From the NCBI GenBank assembly GCA_965644315.1, contig CBFFRQ010000032.1:558001-622000 (forward strand): DNA of 64,000 nt. The letters are read 5' to 3'. The translations under genes and the position numbers were made by a program. Below, in pieces: positions 19,366 to 28,330 of the stretch; the stretch's first letter is position 1; every line of letters starts with the position of its first letter. Source of the DNA: Caecitellus pseudoparvulus (Eukaryota > Bigyra: Bicosoecida). The notes below the pieces were generated by a model that was not told the DNA's origin, did no database searches, and was given only the letters and a program-made list of their open reading frames with translations.

Positions 19366-21654
19366 ATGGATGTAGCGCATCCAGAACACCAGGATTTAGT
19401 GGAGAAGGGCGATCGTCTGCCTATGAGTGCTGACCTGGCCAGGCTCAGGGCAGCATGGGAGGCTGCGTTGATTGGCCATGCGGAAATTGCTTTGGACAAC
19501 GGCAGTGGAGCCTCGCGGCAGGAGAGCCTGGCAGACAGGGAAGCTTTGAATTCCGTTGTGCTTATTGCCAGATGCTTTCAACACTGCTCGCTGCTTCCAG
19601 AGGGGCTTCACTCAGCAGAGCTTCTTAACCAAGCAGTGCAGAGCGGCACTGCTTATGAGACTGTGAAAGTGACAGCTGAGTGGCTTCTCCCTCAAGAAGT
19701 GCGGGATGGTTGCGCTGCCGAGGAGGCCGTCACGCCTAAAGCGCTGGAACATGCTACCACTTTGTTGCTAGACACGCTCAGGGCAACATCAACGGGTCAG
19801 TCCGCATGCCGACAAAGCATGGGACAGAAGCAAACGTGTGTGTTGCTGGCGTTGGCGAGGCTGTCTTGCTGCAGCTGCCAAGCTTTGGACCTCGTCCAGC
19901 AATCGCTAGACAACTCCATCCTGCAGCAGCTATGCTCTCATTTAGATTCCCTTGCTTGGCATGGAGTGTGTGCTCTGGGGGCCTTGCTCGAGGCCGTCAG
20001 CATCGGCAGCAGGCTCTCTGCCCGCGGAGCCGTTGCTGTGGCCGTGGAGCGCGTTTGTCCCTGCGCCAGCGCCGTGCTGGACTCACCGGCGGATCTGGTC
20101 ACTGCACTTTTGGCGGTTGATGCAGTGGGCTCCTTCCTTTCCCAGGCTGGAGGTTTGCGGGGTGAAACTGGGGCACGTGTCCCAGCATTCGGTGGTCTTC
20201 GTGGCGCTCTGCTGCCGTGGCTGACCAACAAAGCAGGGCACGGGTATGGCAGCCACGAAGTCTTGACACCAACAATGGTGAGGGTGTGGATGCTTGTGAA
20301 TGGGGTGCGAGCTCGTGGGCTGCAAGTGCTGGGCGTGCCGGTGCCCTTGGCCTTGCTCTGCAGCTGCCTGACTCCGCCAATCCACGGCGCTGCGTTCGTG
20401 CAGCGAATGAGGGAGGCTGCAACGCAGAGCGCGAACTGGCAGTCAGCTGTTATTCCTGGTGCCGTACACATTCCATTCAGGCCCTCATTTTCCTGTGAGG
20501 CTTTGCTACGCGCTGTCCGGGACAGCACAACCGTCCGGCAGCAAATGGCAGCGATGCAGGCAGCTCACGAGTTCCAGTTGTCCACACTCGCGAAGCACCT
20601 TGAGAGAGTTGAGTTGAATGCGCAGGTTGAATCATCAAGGCTTGCTGCCGAGCTCGCCGCTGTACAAGAAGAAGCTGCTCGGTTGCGCGAGGAGGTCACT
20701 TCTCTTTCCGAATCCTCTGCCACACTTCGTGAGCAGCTGCAGCATGCGCAGGCTGCCCATGCACACGCAGCGCAGGCCCTCGAGCGTCAGACTGCGCTTC
20801 TAGACGCTGCAGAATCGGAAGTGTTAGAGCTGAAGGCAGGCGCACAAGACCTGAGAGCCCAGCTGGAGCTGCAGGCAGACGCTGCTCAGGCAGCTGGCGC
20901 CGAAGTAGCAAGGCTTGGTGAGCAGCTCAGCGCAGCCAAAGAGAGAGCAGTGGTAGCAGAGCAGCGAGCGTCTGAGGCAAAGGCAAAGGCAAGGTCCGAG
21001 CATTCTAAGGCGCGGGAGCGCAGCCGCGCTGTTAGGGCCGAGGTCGCGGCACTGCGCCGGCACTTGGGGGATTTGGAGCACGGACTGCAGTCTGCGGAGT
21101 CGCAGCTGAGCCCTTCCTCGCAGGGCACGCGTGCTGTGCATGCAGTGTCCGCGGGTCTGGATGCGAGTGACAGCACTGTTGGCGCAGCTGCAGCATGTGT
21201 GGAGGCCACACCAGGCAGTCGCCGAAGTGCAAGTGCAAGCCCCCAGGTTCACGTAGGCACCCCAGCCTCTCCAGCACTGCCACGTTGGCCCGAGTCCTCA
21301 CCTCAAGCACAAGAACCATCGGATGCTGCCTTGCTACCCTCCCAGCACAGCCAGTCGCCGCTGTTGTTTGAGGCCCAAAGTCCAAGCCCGCCGCTGTTCG
21401 ACGCCGCTGGGGCGCGAGCACGGCGACGTGTGCTCTTCGAGGATTGCCTGAGCGCAGCAAGCCACATCACATCACCACGTACACCAGCTCCGCGAGTGAG
21501 TTCAAAGAAGAAGCGCAGAAGGCACGCCAACAAGCTGCGACACGTCAACCCCAACACACCGCCCTCCACATCCAAACGCATGCACCCGCGGCAGCGACAC
21601 CGGGCAGGCGGACCGGGCATGCCTCGACTTGTGCTGCAAGCTGTGGGCACGTGA
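19366..21654 (+). CDS. Helical-repeat plus coiled-coil protein, function unknown
   Basis: A 762-residue single-exon protein. Residues 1-380 are helical and Leu/Ala/Cys-rich with an armadillo/HEAT-like look (NSVVLIARCFQHCSLLPEGL, TCVLLALARLSCCSCQALDL, WHGVCALGALLEAVSIGSRL). Residues about 395-600 form a strong coiled coil (RLAAELAAVQEEAARLREEV, LREQLQHAQAAHAHAAQALE, ARLGEQLSAAKERAVVAEQR). The tail is Ser/Pro-rich and ends in a basic patch (SSKKKRRRHANK) that could act as a nuclear localisation signal. The layout (ARM-like head, coiled-coil rod) recalls tethers or centrosomal proteins, but I see no diagnostic motif. It is convergent with another coiled-coil gene, with 20 bp between stop codons. 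Confidence 0.65.
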   Translation: MDVAHPEHQDLVEKGDRLPMSADLARLRAAWEAALIGHAEIALDNGSGASRQESLADREALNSVVLIARCFQHCSLLPEGLHSAELLNQAVQSGTAYETVKVTAEWLLPQEVRDGCAAEEAVTPKALEHATTLLLDTLRATSTGQSACRQSMGQKQTCVLLALARLSCCSCQALDLVQQSLDNSILQQLCSHLDSLAWHGVCALGALLEAVSIGSRLSARGAVAVAVERVCPCASAVLDSPADLVTALLAVDAVGSFLSQAGGLRGETGARVPAFGGLRGALLPWLTNKAGHGYGSHEVLTPTMVRVWMLVNGVRARGLQVLGVPVPLALLCSCLTPPIHGAAFVQRMREAATQSANWQSAVIPGAVHIPFRPSFSCEALLRAVRDSTTVRQQMAAMQAAHEFQLSTLAKHLERVELNAQVESSRLAAELAAVQEEAARLREEVTSLSESSATLREQLQHAQAAHAHAAQALERQTALLDAAESEVLELKAGAQDLRAQLELQADAAQAAGAEVARLGEQLSAAKERAVVAEQRASEAKAKARSEHSKARERSRAVRAEVAALRRHLGDLEHGLQSAESQLSPSSQGTRAVHAVSAGLDASDSTVGAAAACVEATPGSRRSASASPQVHVGTPASPALPRWPESSPQAQEPSDAALLPSQHSQSPLLFEAQSPSPPLFDAAGARARRRVLFEDCLSAASHITSPRTPAPRVSSKKKRRRHANKLRHVNPNTPPSTSKRMHPRQRHRAGGPGMPRLVLQAVGT
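19480..19489 (+). promoter_or_regulatory. TTTCCGC-type motif inside the 5' coding region
   Basis: GCGGAAATTG, the reverse complement of CAATTTCCGC, about 115 bp downstream of the ATG at 19366. It may be coincidental coding sequence but fits the near-start distribution. Confidence 0.2.
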
Positions 21655-21674
21655 TCGCAACGTACGTTCATTCA

Positions 21675-24107
21675 TCACCAGCCAGTCACATCTTCCTCCC
21701 TGTCTGCGTCGCCCTCAAGCCGGGACCCGAGGGCCGGCTTTGGCCTGCCACCTGAGAACATGGCCCATCGCACCGATTCGGGCGACGCCCGGGATGCAGC
21801 CTCCGTCGGTGACGGCGGGCGATGTCCTGGCGTGTCTGTGGCCAGCATGGGCTGTTGTGAAGGAACCACCGCGCTGCCGACACCTGCACTGTCAGTGCAC
21901 CGTGCGTACTTGGCGCTGGTTGAGGCCGAGTCCAACGAGGCTTCCAGGAGCTGGCGCGTGGAGGTGCGCAGAGACGTCACTTCACGCTCAATGGCGGCGA
22001 TGGCATCTACGGTGGCTGCGTACTCCTCCGCCCCCCCTCCCTTCTGGCCCCTTGCATCCCCCCCAGATGCTGCGGCAGCGGCGGCAGCTACCTTGCGGTC
22101 GATGAGCTGCTTGCGCAGTGCCGTGGCTTGGCTTAGAATGGCGTCCGCTGCCGCTTCCAACAGGCGCTGCGCCTGGCTCCCAAACCAGCTCACTCCACGA
22201 CGGTGTGCCTCTCGCTCTGCCTCCTTGGCTTGAGCCGCCGACACCATCTGCCCTGCTTCCATGGGCTGCCTCAAAGCGGCATTTTCCTCACGAAGCTTCG
22301 CCACCTGGTGGCTTAGGGCGTCCACAGTTTGCAATGCGTGGTTCATGACTGCTTTCGCCTCCATGCGCCTCGTCCAGCCGTTGCCGTGCCCGCCCCCGCC
22401 GTCCGCGGAAGCAGGGAAGTCAAACGTCAGTGTGTCGCTCCAAGGAGCCGACGCCACTTCTGGGCGCACGCTGACAGCCGCTGCACCGCTGCGGCGGCGG
22501 CTCTTGCGGCTGGCGCTGGCAGCCCTGGCAGTCCGGCGGCGCGGGGAGCGCGTCACAGAGCCATCATCGGCCGCCATGCGGGAAGTGCGGGAGAGGGACC
22601 GCGCTGTGGTGGCCAGGCCTGTGACGTGGTCCGCCACAACGACGCCACCACCTGAGGCCATGCGCACGGAGTCCAGCTGGTTGTGCAAGCGCTGAATGGT
22701 GCTGGCCTGCAACACTTCTCTGTACGGCACGCGTTGGTTCAGCTGGCGCCGCAGGTCGGCAATGGTCTCCCCGTACTTTGCCTTGGCATTGGCCATCTGC
22801 TTCAAGTACCGCCGGCGCCAGACGCCGTTCAGGCGCTGCAGGAAGCGTCTGATGACGGCAGTGGGCAAGTGTGCCAGGTGCTTGCGGCGGAACTGGATGG
22901 TGAGGCGCAGTGCATCCGACGGCACCCACAGCTCGTGCTCCCGCCCCGCCTCCACAGCCTGACTGTCGTCCACGCCATAGTGCCGCTCGTATGCCTCAAT
23001 GTCCCGCCAAGCCGCTCTGTCCCCAGCAGCCAGGTCATCGCCCACTGCAGCACTGCCTGAAACGGCTGGCCCGCCCAGATACTCAGCTTCTGCCTTGCTG
23101 CCAGCAGCAGGAATGAGGCCCAAGTAGCTGCCCTTGGTAGTGCCACTGGGCAGAGTGTCGTCGGGGGCAAATGTGTAGTTCGCGAAGGCCTTGTACTCCT
23201 TCGTCGTGGCCAGCAGCCGCACGAGGCGAGCATTGTCAGCGCGCAGATGCCGCACTTGCGTCCGCAGACCCTTCGTGTCCAGCACCACCTGCCCCATGTC
23301 AGTCAGCTCCTCTTTGGCGGCCACTGCAGTCTGGCGGGCTGCGACCGCCGCGGCCTCGTGCCGTGCTGCCGCTTCGTTTGCCAGCCGCAGCTGCTCTGCT
23401 GTGCCGTCCAGCTGAGCCCGGAGCGTGCGCACTGCATCCTCCGCCGCTGCCTGCGCGTCACGCGCGGTGGCCAGAGCGCGGTCCTTTTCCATCGCATCCT
23501 CCTCGTACGCTCGCAAGTTCGCCATGCTGGTGTTCAGGATGGCCGTTTTTTCGCCCTCCAGCGCATCCACTTGCGCAGCCAGCTCGCGCGCAGAGTCCGT
23601 CACGGTGGCTTGCGACACGGCTCGCTCCTCCAACACCCTCAGGCTCTCCCCCAGCTTGGTGAGCGCTTCATCGTAGTTGGCTCGCAGCTCAGCGTTCTCT
23701 GCTTGTACTTCCTGCAACTGCAACTCCAGGTCGCGTGCCTGCTGCCGCACAGCCAGCGCATCCTGCACTGCAGTGTCGGCAACCTCGCCACCGCTGCCGC
23801 GGCGACCTTGCCCGCCACCGGTGCCTGCTCGGCGCTCCTCCCGCAACAGGCGGGCTCGCGTGCGCGCAAGTTCGCGCTCTTTTTCCTTAGCTTCACGTTG
23901 GGCCTGCTTCCACATCTCTCCGAGGCGGGACAGCTCCGTGGCTTGCAGAGCGCTGGTCGTTGCCCTTGATCGGGCGCGGAGGGGGGATTTGCCCGCCATG
24001 CCTGGAGGGCTCCTTGCATGCCCGGAATACGACCCGAAGACATCAGTTATTGTCTCCAACACCCGTGAACGAGACGCCTTCGCATCAGCCTCAGATGAAG
24101 ACGACAT
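21675..24107 (-). CDS. Coiled-coil protein with a conserved-looking WVPSDALRL block
   Basis: An 810-residue single-exon protein. The chosen ATG at 24107 gives an acidic Ser-rich start (MSSSSEADAKAS); the frame extends upstream only via GTG. Coiled coil spans about residues 60-320 (SRLGEMWKQAQREAKEKERE, LELQLQEVQAENAELRANYD, AAEDAVRTLRAQLDGTAEQL). A non-repetitive block follows with EYKAFANYTFAP, WVPSDALRLTIQFRRKHL and LPTAVIRRFLQRLNGVWRRR. A nuclear-type basic stretch (SPRRRTARAASASRKSRRRS) and another coiled segment follow. The block resembles what I recall of centriolar or ciliary coiled-coil proteins, but I cannot assign a named family. The motif CAATTTCCGC lies 50 bp upstream of the start. 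Confidence 0.65.
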   Translation of the reverse strand: MSSSSEADAKASRSRVLETITDVFGSYSGHARSPPGMAGKSPLRARSRATTSALQATELSRLGEMWKQAQREAKEKERELARTRARLLREERRAGTGGGQGRRGSGGEVADTAVQDALAVRQQARDLELQLQEVQAENAELRANYDEALTKLGESLRVLEERAVSQATVTDSARELAAQVDALEGEKTAILNTSMANLRAYEEDAMEKDRALATARDAQAAAEDAVRTLRAQLDGTAEQLRLANEAAARHEAAAVAARQTAVAAKEELTDMGQVVLDTKGLRTQVRHLRADNARLVRLLATTKEYKAFANYTFAPDDTLPSGTTKGSYLGLIPAAGSKAEAEYLGGPAVSGSAAVGDDLAAGDRAAWRDIEAYERHYGVDDSQAVEAGREHELWVPSDALRLTIQFRRKHLAHLPTAVIRRFLQRLNGVWRRRYLKQMANAKAKYGETIADLRRQLNQRVPYREVLQASTIQRLHNQLDSVRMASGGGVVVADHVTGLATTARSLSRTSRMAADDGSVTRSPRRRTARAASASRKSRRRSGAAAVSVRPEVASAPWSDTLTFDFPASADGGGGHGNGWTRRMEAKAVMNHALQTVDALSHQVAKLREENAALRQPMEAGQMVSAAQAKEAEREAHRRGVSWFGSQAQRLLEAAADAILSQATALRKQLIDRKVAAAAAAASGGDARGQKGGGAEEYAATVDAIAAIEREVTSLRTSTRQLLEASLDSASTSAKYARCTDSAGVGSAVVPSQQPMLATDTPGHRPPSPTEAASRASPESVRWAMFSGGRPKPALGSRLEGDADREEDVTGW

Positions 24108-24156
24108 GCTGCATGGGCTGGAGCGCGGGGCCAAGAGCTGCAACCTGCAAGCAAGC

Positions 24157-24166
24157 GCGGAAATTG
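24157..24166 (-). promoter_or_regulatory. TTTCCGC-type motif 50 bp upstream of coiled-coil gene
   Basis: The minus strand reads CAATTTCCGC, in the gene's own orientation, 50 bp before the ATG at 24107. Confidence 0.4.
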
Positions 24167-24545
24167 AATCCCGGTGCACAGTACACACTGCAGTGCAGGC
24201 TTCCAAGAGTTTTTCGCGGTGCACTTTGCAGTGGCTAACGAAATTCAGTGCGCATGGTTAGTGTGTGGGTAAAATTGGCGCGCCTCATCATTCGTACAAG
24301 CCATGCCTTCGCATGGGCAAAGCGACGGGGGGTAGGTGGGCTTTGAGACACCAAAATGTGTCATTCGCGCAACGAAACTTTATAGCCCTGAGATCCGGCA
24401 CTCATAGAACTTTCACCAGCGCACTTTCTTCGCCGCTGAATCACCGTCCGCGTCTGAGTTGTTTGGTACGTGCGCTCGCAGACCGCCCCCCTGCAGAAGG
24501 CCGCCCTCTGCCGGTCAGGGGTGAGCTCGTCTCTTTGATGGTGTT

Positions 24546-24555
24546 CAATTTCCGC
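24546..24555 (+). promoter_or_regulatory. TTTCCGC-type motif 113 bp upstream of RPS20
   Basis: The plus strand reads CAATTTCCGC, identical over ten bases to the copies serving the coiled-coil and bL9 genes, in gene orientation. Confidence 0.4.
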
Positions 24556-24667
24556 ATGCCGCTTCACGCCGCCGCTTGCCTTCCCTCTCGCAGAGTCGCA
24601 TGCCCACGGGTCTGCCTCAGGTTACAGTCTCGTCTTCGAGCCCTCTTGCTGACCCCATCACTTCAAC

Positions 24668-25027
24668 ATGGCTGACATCGCAAAGGCTAAGTCCGTCGCC
24701 GCTGAGGGTGGCTCCAACCTGAAGATCCGCATCGCGCTGGCTTCTCGTTTCGTCAAGCCCCTGGAGAAGGTGTGCTCCAACCTGAAGCACTCCGCCAAGG
24801 ACAAGGGTCTCCCCGTCAAGGGCCCCGTGCGTCTGCCCACCAAGACCCTGCGCATCACCACGCGCAAGTCCCCTTGCGGTGAGGGTACCAACACCTGGGA
24901 CCGCTATGAGATGCGCATCCACAAGCGCATCCTGGATGTGACCTGCCCTCAGGACCTGGTGGCCAAGATCACCAACGTCACCATCGAGCCCGGTGTCACC
25001 ATCGAGGTCTTCATCATCAGCGAGTAA
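24668..25027 (+). CDS. RPS20: 40S ribosomal protein uS10 (RPS20)
   Basis: A 119-residue component of the head of the small cytosolic ribosomal subunit. It aligns throughout with eukaryotic RPS20: [57 protein letters not shown] and [13 protein letters not shown], quoted in parts. Length is as expected for the family (about 115-125). It is intronless in the coding region, and the start at 24668 has a good context (CTTCAACATGGCT). Codon use is strongly C/G-ending (for example AAGATCCGCATC), more so than in neighbouring unknown genes, as expected for a highly expressed gene. Certain. Confidence 0.97.
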   Translation: MADIAKAKSVAAEGGSNLKIRIALASRFVKPLEKVCSNLKHSAKDKGLPVKGPVRLPTKTLRITTRKSPCGEGTNTWDRYEMRIHKRILDVTCPQDLVAKITNVTIEPGVTIEVFIISE

Positions 25028-25228
25028 GCGATGAAGCTGTGTTGAAGTGCAGGCAATGCACTCACTCATACACTATCAATTGTCGCACTAGCTTGCGTGT
25101 AGGTCCAAGCTGGCTGCTCCTCCCGTGCATGCCAGGAGACTCACAGCCCCCTCACGGAAGGGGCCAGAGCGCCTTGCTACAGACGTCGGTCTTTCGCCTG
25201 AGCGACTTTCGGCCCACCTTGGCGCAAC

Positions 25229-26329
25229 ATGGCGGCGAGCGAGGTTGCAGCAGACTCCCTTTGGGCCCGAGCTTGCACTGCACATGACCTAGTGCGGAAA
25301 GCTTCGACGTGGAGCCTGCAGTTTCCCACGTGTCCAGCGCCAGCCGTCGCGGTGGGCATCCCCACAAACACTGCTGTGGACGGAAAGGGAGACGCTGACG
25401 CTGGGTGGGTCAAGGACCAAGACCAAAGCGAGTGGGATGTCACGCGACTTAAACAAGTTCAGTCGCGCATCAAGGAGTCGGGAGATGCCTTGGGCTCCTT
25501 CTGGGTTGGTGCGTGAAGCGTTCGCTGGCCCCTTCGCAACGCTGACGAAACGCCAGCATGACACACCGCAGACTCGTACCAAGCGAGGGCACAGCGCGCG
25601 TGGGATGAGTTCTACAAGTCCAACACAGTGAACTTTTTTAAAAATCGCCACTACTTGGAACGGGACTTTCCTTGCCTTCGTGCAGCTGCTTTTCGCCCGT
25701 TCACGTTGCTGGAGTTCGGATGTGGGGTGGGCAACGCATTCATTCCCCTGCTGCCCCGCCTCCCGAAGCTCCGGGTGGTGGCATTTGACCTCAGCTCCAC
25801 AGCCATTGACTTGATCCAGGCGCACCCTGCTTGTCAAGCCCCTCGAGTAAATGCCTTCGTGGCAGACCCGACGGTGAGCGCCTTCCCCCCTCCAGCTCTT
25901 GCGTCAGACCCCGTCTGCACTGGCACCGGTGCTGATGCGGTGCTCATGCTGTTCATGCTCTCGGCCATGGAACCAGCAACACACAGGCGTGTCTTCCATT
26001 GGGCTGCTCAGCTCCTGCGGCCCGGCGGGCGCCTGCTCTTCCGCGACTACGGAGACAACGACGAAGCCATGCTGCGATTCAAGAAGGGGCACAAAGTGGC
26101 TCCACGCCTGTACGTGCGGGGCGATGGCACCATGGCGTACTTCTTCACGCCCCAGGAGCTCGTCGCGCACGCTGCTGCAGTGGGCTTGCAGGTGCAACAG
26201 GCCACCTTCCTTCACCGAAAGTACACCAACCGTGCCCAAGGCAAGTCCATGTCTCGCATCTTCACACATGCAGTGCTGGTCAAGCCGTCGGCAAGGGCGG
26301 GAGCAGGCGATGCAAGAGGGAAGCACTGA
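25229..26329 (+). CDS. METTL2/6/8-type tRNA 3-methylcytidine methyltransferase, two exons
   Basis: A SAM-dependent methyltransferase, expected to make m3C32 in tRNAs. Exons are 25229-25508 and 25572-26329; the 63-bp intron (GTGCGT...CGCAG) is phase 1 and yields SFWVDSYQARAQRAWDEFYK. Family landmarks follow in order: AWDEFYKSNTVNFFKNRHYL, motif I LLEFGCGVGNAFIPLL, post-I FDLSSTAID, VLMLFMLSAMEP, LRPGGRLLFRDYG and YVRGDGTMAYFFT. These match METTL2/6/8 closely. The N-terminal DQSEWD resembles the D.VEW stretch of METTL2. Predicted 345 residues. The last 50 bp of its coding sequence overlap the 3' coding end of the AAA+ gene on the other strand. METTL2 versus METTL6 is not resolved. Confidence 0.9.
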
Positions 26330-28010
26330 GTGCTTCGGGCGTCAGGCACGCGCTGCGTTGCTTCACGGCGCCTCGCAGTGCATCCAGGCTTGCCGCTTCC
26401 AACGCGCCAGCGAGGCGGGCAAAGGACCACCCTTCTGTGCCCCCCACAGCAGCCAGGAGCTGGCCGTTGCGCAGACTGACCTGGCGCTGGTGGCACCAGT
26501 GCTCGACCATGGCCTGCCGGGCACATGCCGATGGGGCGGTGCAGTGGACCGTCTCCCCCAGCCGCCCCGGTCTTGCGAGGGCCGGGTCCACACTGGCCTT
26601 GGAGTCCGCCGTGGCGAGCAGCACAACTGGTGCCTCTGCCTTGTGCACGCCGTCCATCTCTGTCAGTATGGTGCTCAGGACACGGTCCCAGGAGGCGCCA
26701 CTGACGTGCCCCTGCCCAGTTCTCCGGGGCGGAGCCAGCAAGTGCAGTGACTCCAGCACCAGGAGACACGGCGCTGCGGCCCTGGCTGCTGCAAAGAGGG
26801 ACGCCACATTGCCTTCGGTGTGCCCCACCAGGCTGGACACGAGGCTTGTCGCTGAGACGACGCGTGCCGTGATGCCTGCTGCCTGGGCTGCGTGGGCCAC
26901 TGCATGGCACAGGAAGGTCTTGCCTGATCCAGCTGCGCCCGTCACAAGCACGCCCGCAGGGGGCCGCACACCACACGCGTAGAATGCGGAGGGGCACAGC
27001 AATGGCAGCAGAGCATGCTGCCGGATGACGTGCAACGCGTCGGTGCGCCCCCTCACCTCGCACAGTGGGATGGGTCGGGGTGGCGAAGTGCCCGCCCAGA
27101 CTGTGCTGGTGTCCACAGCGTGCAGGGCCGCAGCAGGTGCGCCCCTGGACGTGGTGTGCATGATGCACTGGCCCAAGCGTGTGGGCAGCAGGAGTCCAGT
27201 AGGCAGCACTGCGTCTGGTGGGCTTGCCGCAATGCAAACTCCGCCCCGGCTGCGAGTGGCATCCACGAGGCTCTCCAACACAGCTGCCAGTCGGGCAGCG
27301 CCTGGCTGGTGCTGATGCCCGGACATCAGCAAGTGCAAGTCATCGATAATCAACGCCACCGGCTTGCTTCGCCCCTGGCCCTCCAGGGCATCAGCAATTG
27401 TGGTCAGCAGCCTTGCCTCGGCGTCCCCTTTGCCCCAGGAGCTCCAAATGTCGCTGTGCGTGACGCGCAGGACGGCGAAGCCATCAGCATCTGCCAACAC
27501 TGCAGCAGTTGAAAGTGCAGCAGACTTGCCGCTGTCCACGTCCCCGTACAGCATGGCCCCTTTTGCGCCGCGCTGCACAGCCTGCCACAAGGCTCGGCCA
27601 AGTGCGGAAACTGGTTTACGCTTGGCTGCCGCAGTCTCTGGAGCCCCATCCCCTCGCACCTCCTTCAGCAGCGTCGAACTTGGGATTTCCCGCAATGGCG
27701 TTAAGAGGACTGTGCTGCTGTGTGATGTGCAAGCTTGTAATGCCTCCAAAAGCGGCCCTGGCTGCACAGTGACTACCGTGCCGCCTTGCTCTTCGCTGCC
27801 CACGTTCGAGCCCGCAGTACGACACGCCCACACCTTCACGGGGCCCGCGCTGCCCATCGTGAACCAAGACGGGCTTGGGAATGTCCACGTGGTGGCAGCA
27901 ACTCCGCTGATGATCACGGCAGCAGGTGGAAGGAGTGCATCAGACACCACACTGTCGATGTGCACGCTCACAGACGAAGCACGTCCGCCAGCAGCACAAT
28001 CTGCAGCCAT
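26280..28010 (-). CDS. Tandem AAA+ ATPase, Cdc48/AFG2/PEX-type, with degenerate second Walker B
   Basis: A 576-residue protein with two AAA+ modules. The first has Walker A GDVDSGKS (about residue 155) and Walker B ALIIDDLHLL (about 220). The second has Walker A GAAGSGKT (about 358), ALARPGRLG arginine-finger/sensor region (about 480) and a Walker B reading CLLVLESLHLL (about 418), where the usual D-E pair is replaced by E-S. The first module also lacks an obvious arginine finger. A short N-terminal region (residues 1-140) has a double-psi-like feel but no recognised domain. The order and the DGV.....VVLLAT.DS..SVDPAL.RPGRL signature put it near Cdc48/AFG2/PEX1-6 proteins, but it is shorter than those. 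The start at 28010 is the first ATG. Intronless. Confidence 0.75.
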   Translation of the reverse strand: MAADCAAGGRASSVSVHIDSVVSDALLPPAAVIISGVAATTWTFPSPSWFTMGSAGPVKVWACRTAGSNVGSEEQGGTVVTVQPGPLLEALQACTSHSSTVLLTPLREIPSSTLLKEVRGDGAPETAAAKRKPVSALGRALWQAVQRGAKGAMLYGDVDSGKSAALSTAAVLADADGFAVLRVTHSDIWSSWGKGDAEARLLTTIADALEGQGRSKPVALIIDDLHLLMSGHQHQPGAARLAAVLESLVDATRSRGGVCIAASPPDAVLPTGLLLPTRLGQCIMHTTSRGAPAAALHAVDTSTVWAGTSPPRPIPLCEVRGRTDALHVIRQHALLPLLCPSAFYACGVRPPAGVLVTGAAGSGKTFLCHAVAHAAQAAGITARVVSATSLVSSLVGHTEGNVASLFAAARAAAPCLLVLESLHLLAPPRRTGQGHVSGASWDRVLSTILTEMDGVHKAEAPVVLLATADSKASVDPALARPGRLGETVHCTAPSACARQAMVEHWCHQRQVSLRNGQLLAAVGGTEGWSFARLAGALEAASLDALRGAVKQRSACLTPEALSASLLHRLLPPLPTA

Positions 28011-28330
28011 GTCCACATGCACACTGGAGGGTCAATCCTAGCAAATGCTGCTCCCAGTTCAGCTTTCCTGGCACTGTGGGTCCTGGCTTGTCCGCAAGCA
28101 CTGCAGGCGCACGCGAATGGGCCAGGCTCAAGAAAGGCACTCGCTCTCCCCACCTGTCACAACGGGGGCCCACAAGCAAGGGTGCACGCCAATTCTTTTC
28201 TTCAGGTGGGAACGTCGACAAGCGTGCATTTTTTTGTACGCCAACGTGGTTTGCCTGGCACGCCTCGTTTGCCTCTCCTAGCAAGCCGTGTGCACAAGCT
28301 CAAACTCCGCAACACGCCAACCCTCGCGAA
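28011..28330. other. Divergent region of AAA+ ATPase and acylaminoacyl peptidase genes
   Basis: About 320 bp between divergent ATGs. The acylaminoacyl-peptidase frame is open through it and beyond but without an ATG until 28331. No TTTCCGC-type motif and no other gene seen. Confidence 0.45.

Larger units (their letters stand above)
24108..24667. other. Divergent promoter region of coiled-coil gene and RPS20
   Basis: About 560 bp between divergent ATGs. It holds two copies of the motif CAATTTCCGC, one per gene and each in the orientation of its gene (24157-24166 on minus, 24546-24555 on plus). A pyrimidine-rich CTTCCCTCTCGCAG at about 24580-24593 might be a 5'-UTR splice acceptor for RPS20. 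Confidence 0.5.

Noticed and set aside
26280-28022. Upstream GTG/TTG starts for several genes (for example 28022, 18749, 24224, 41805, 50916, 11508)
   Set aside because: In a eukaryotic nuclear gene I preferred the first in-frame ATG, or a spliced upstream ATG where phase and sequence supported it.
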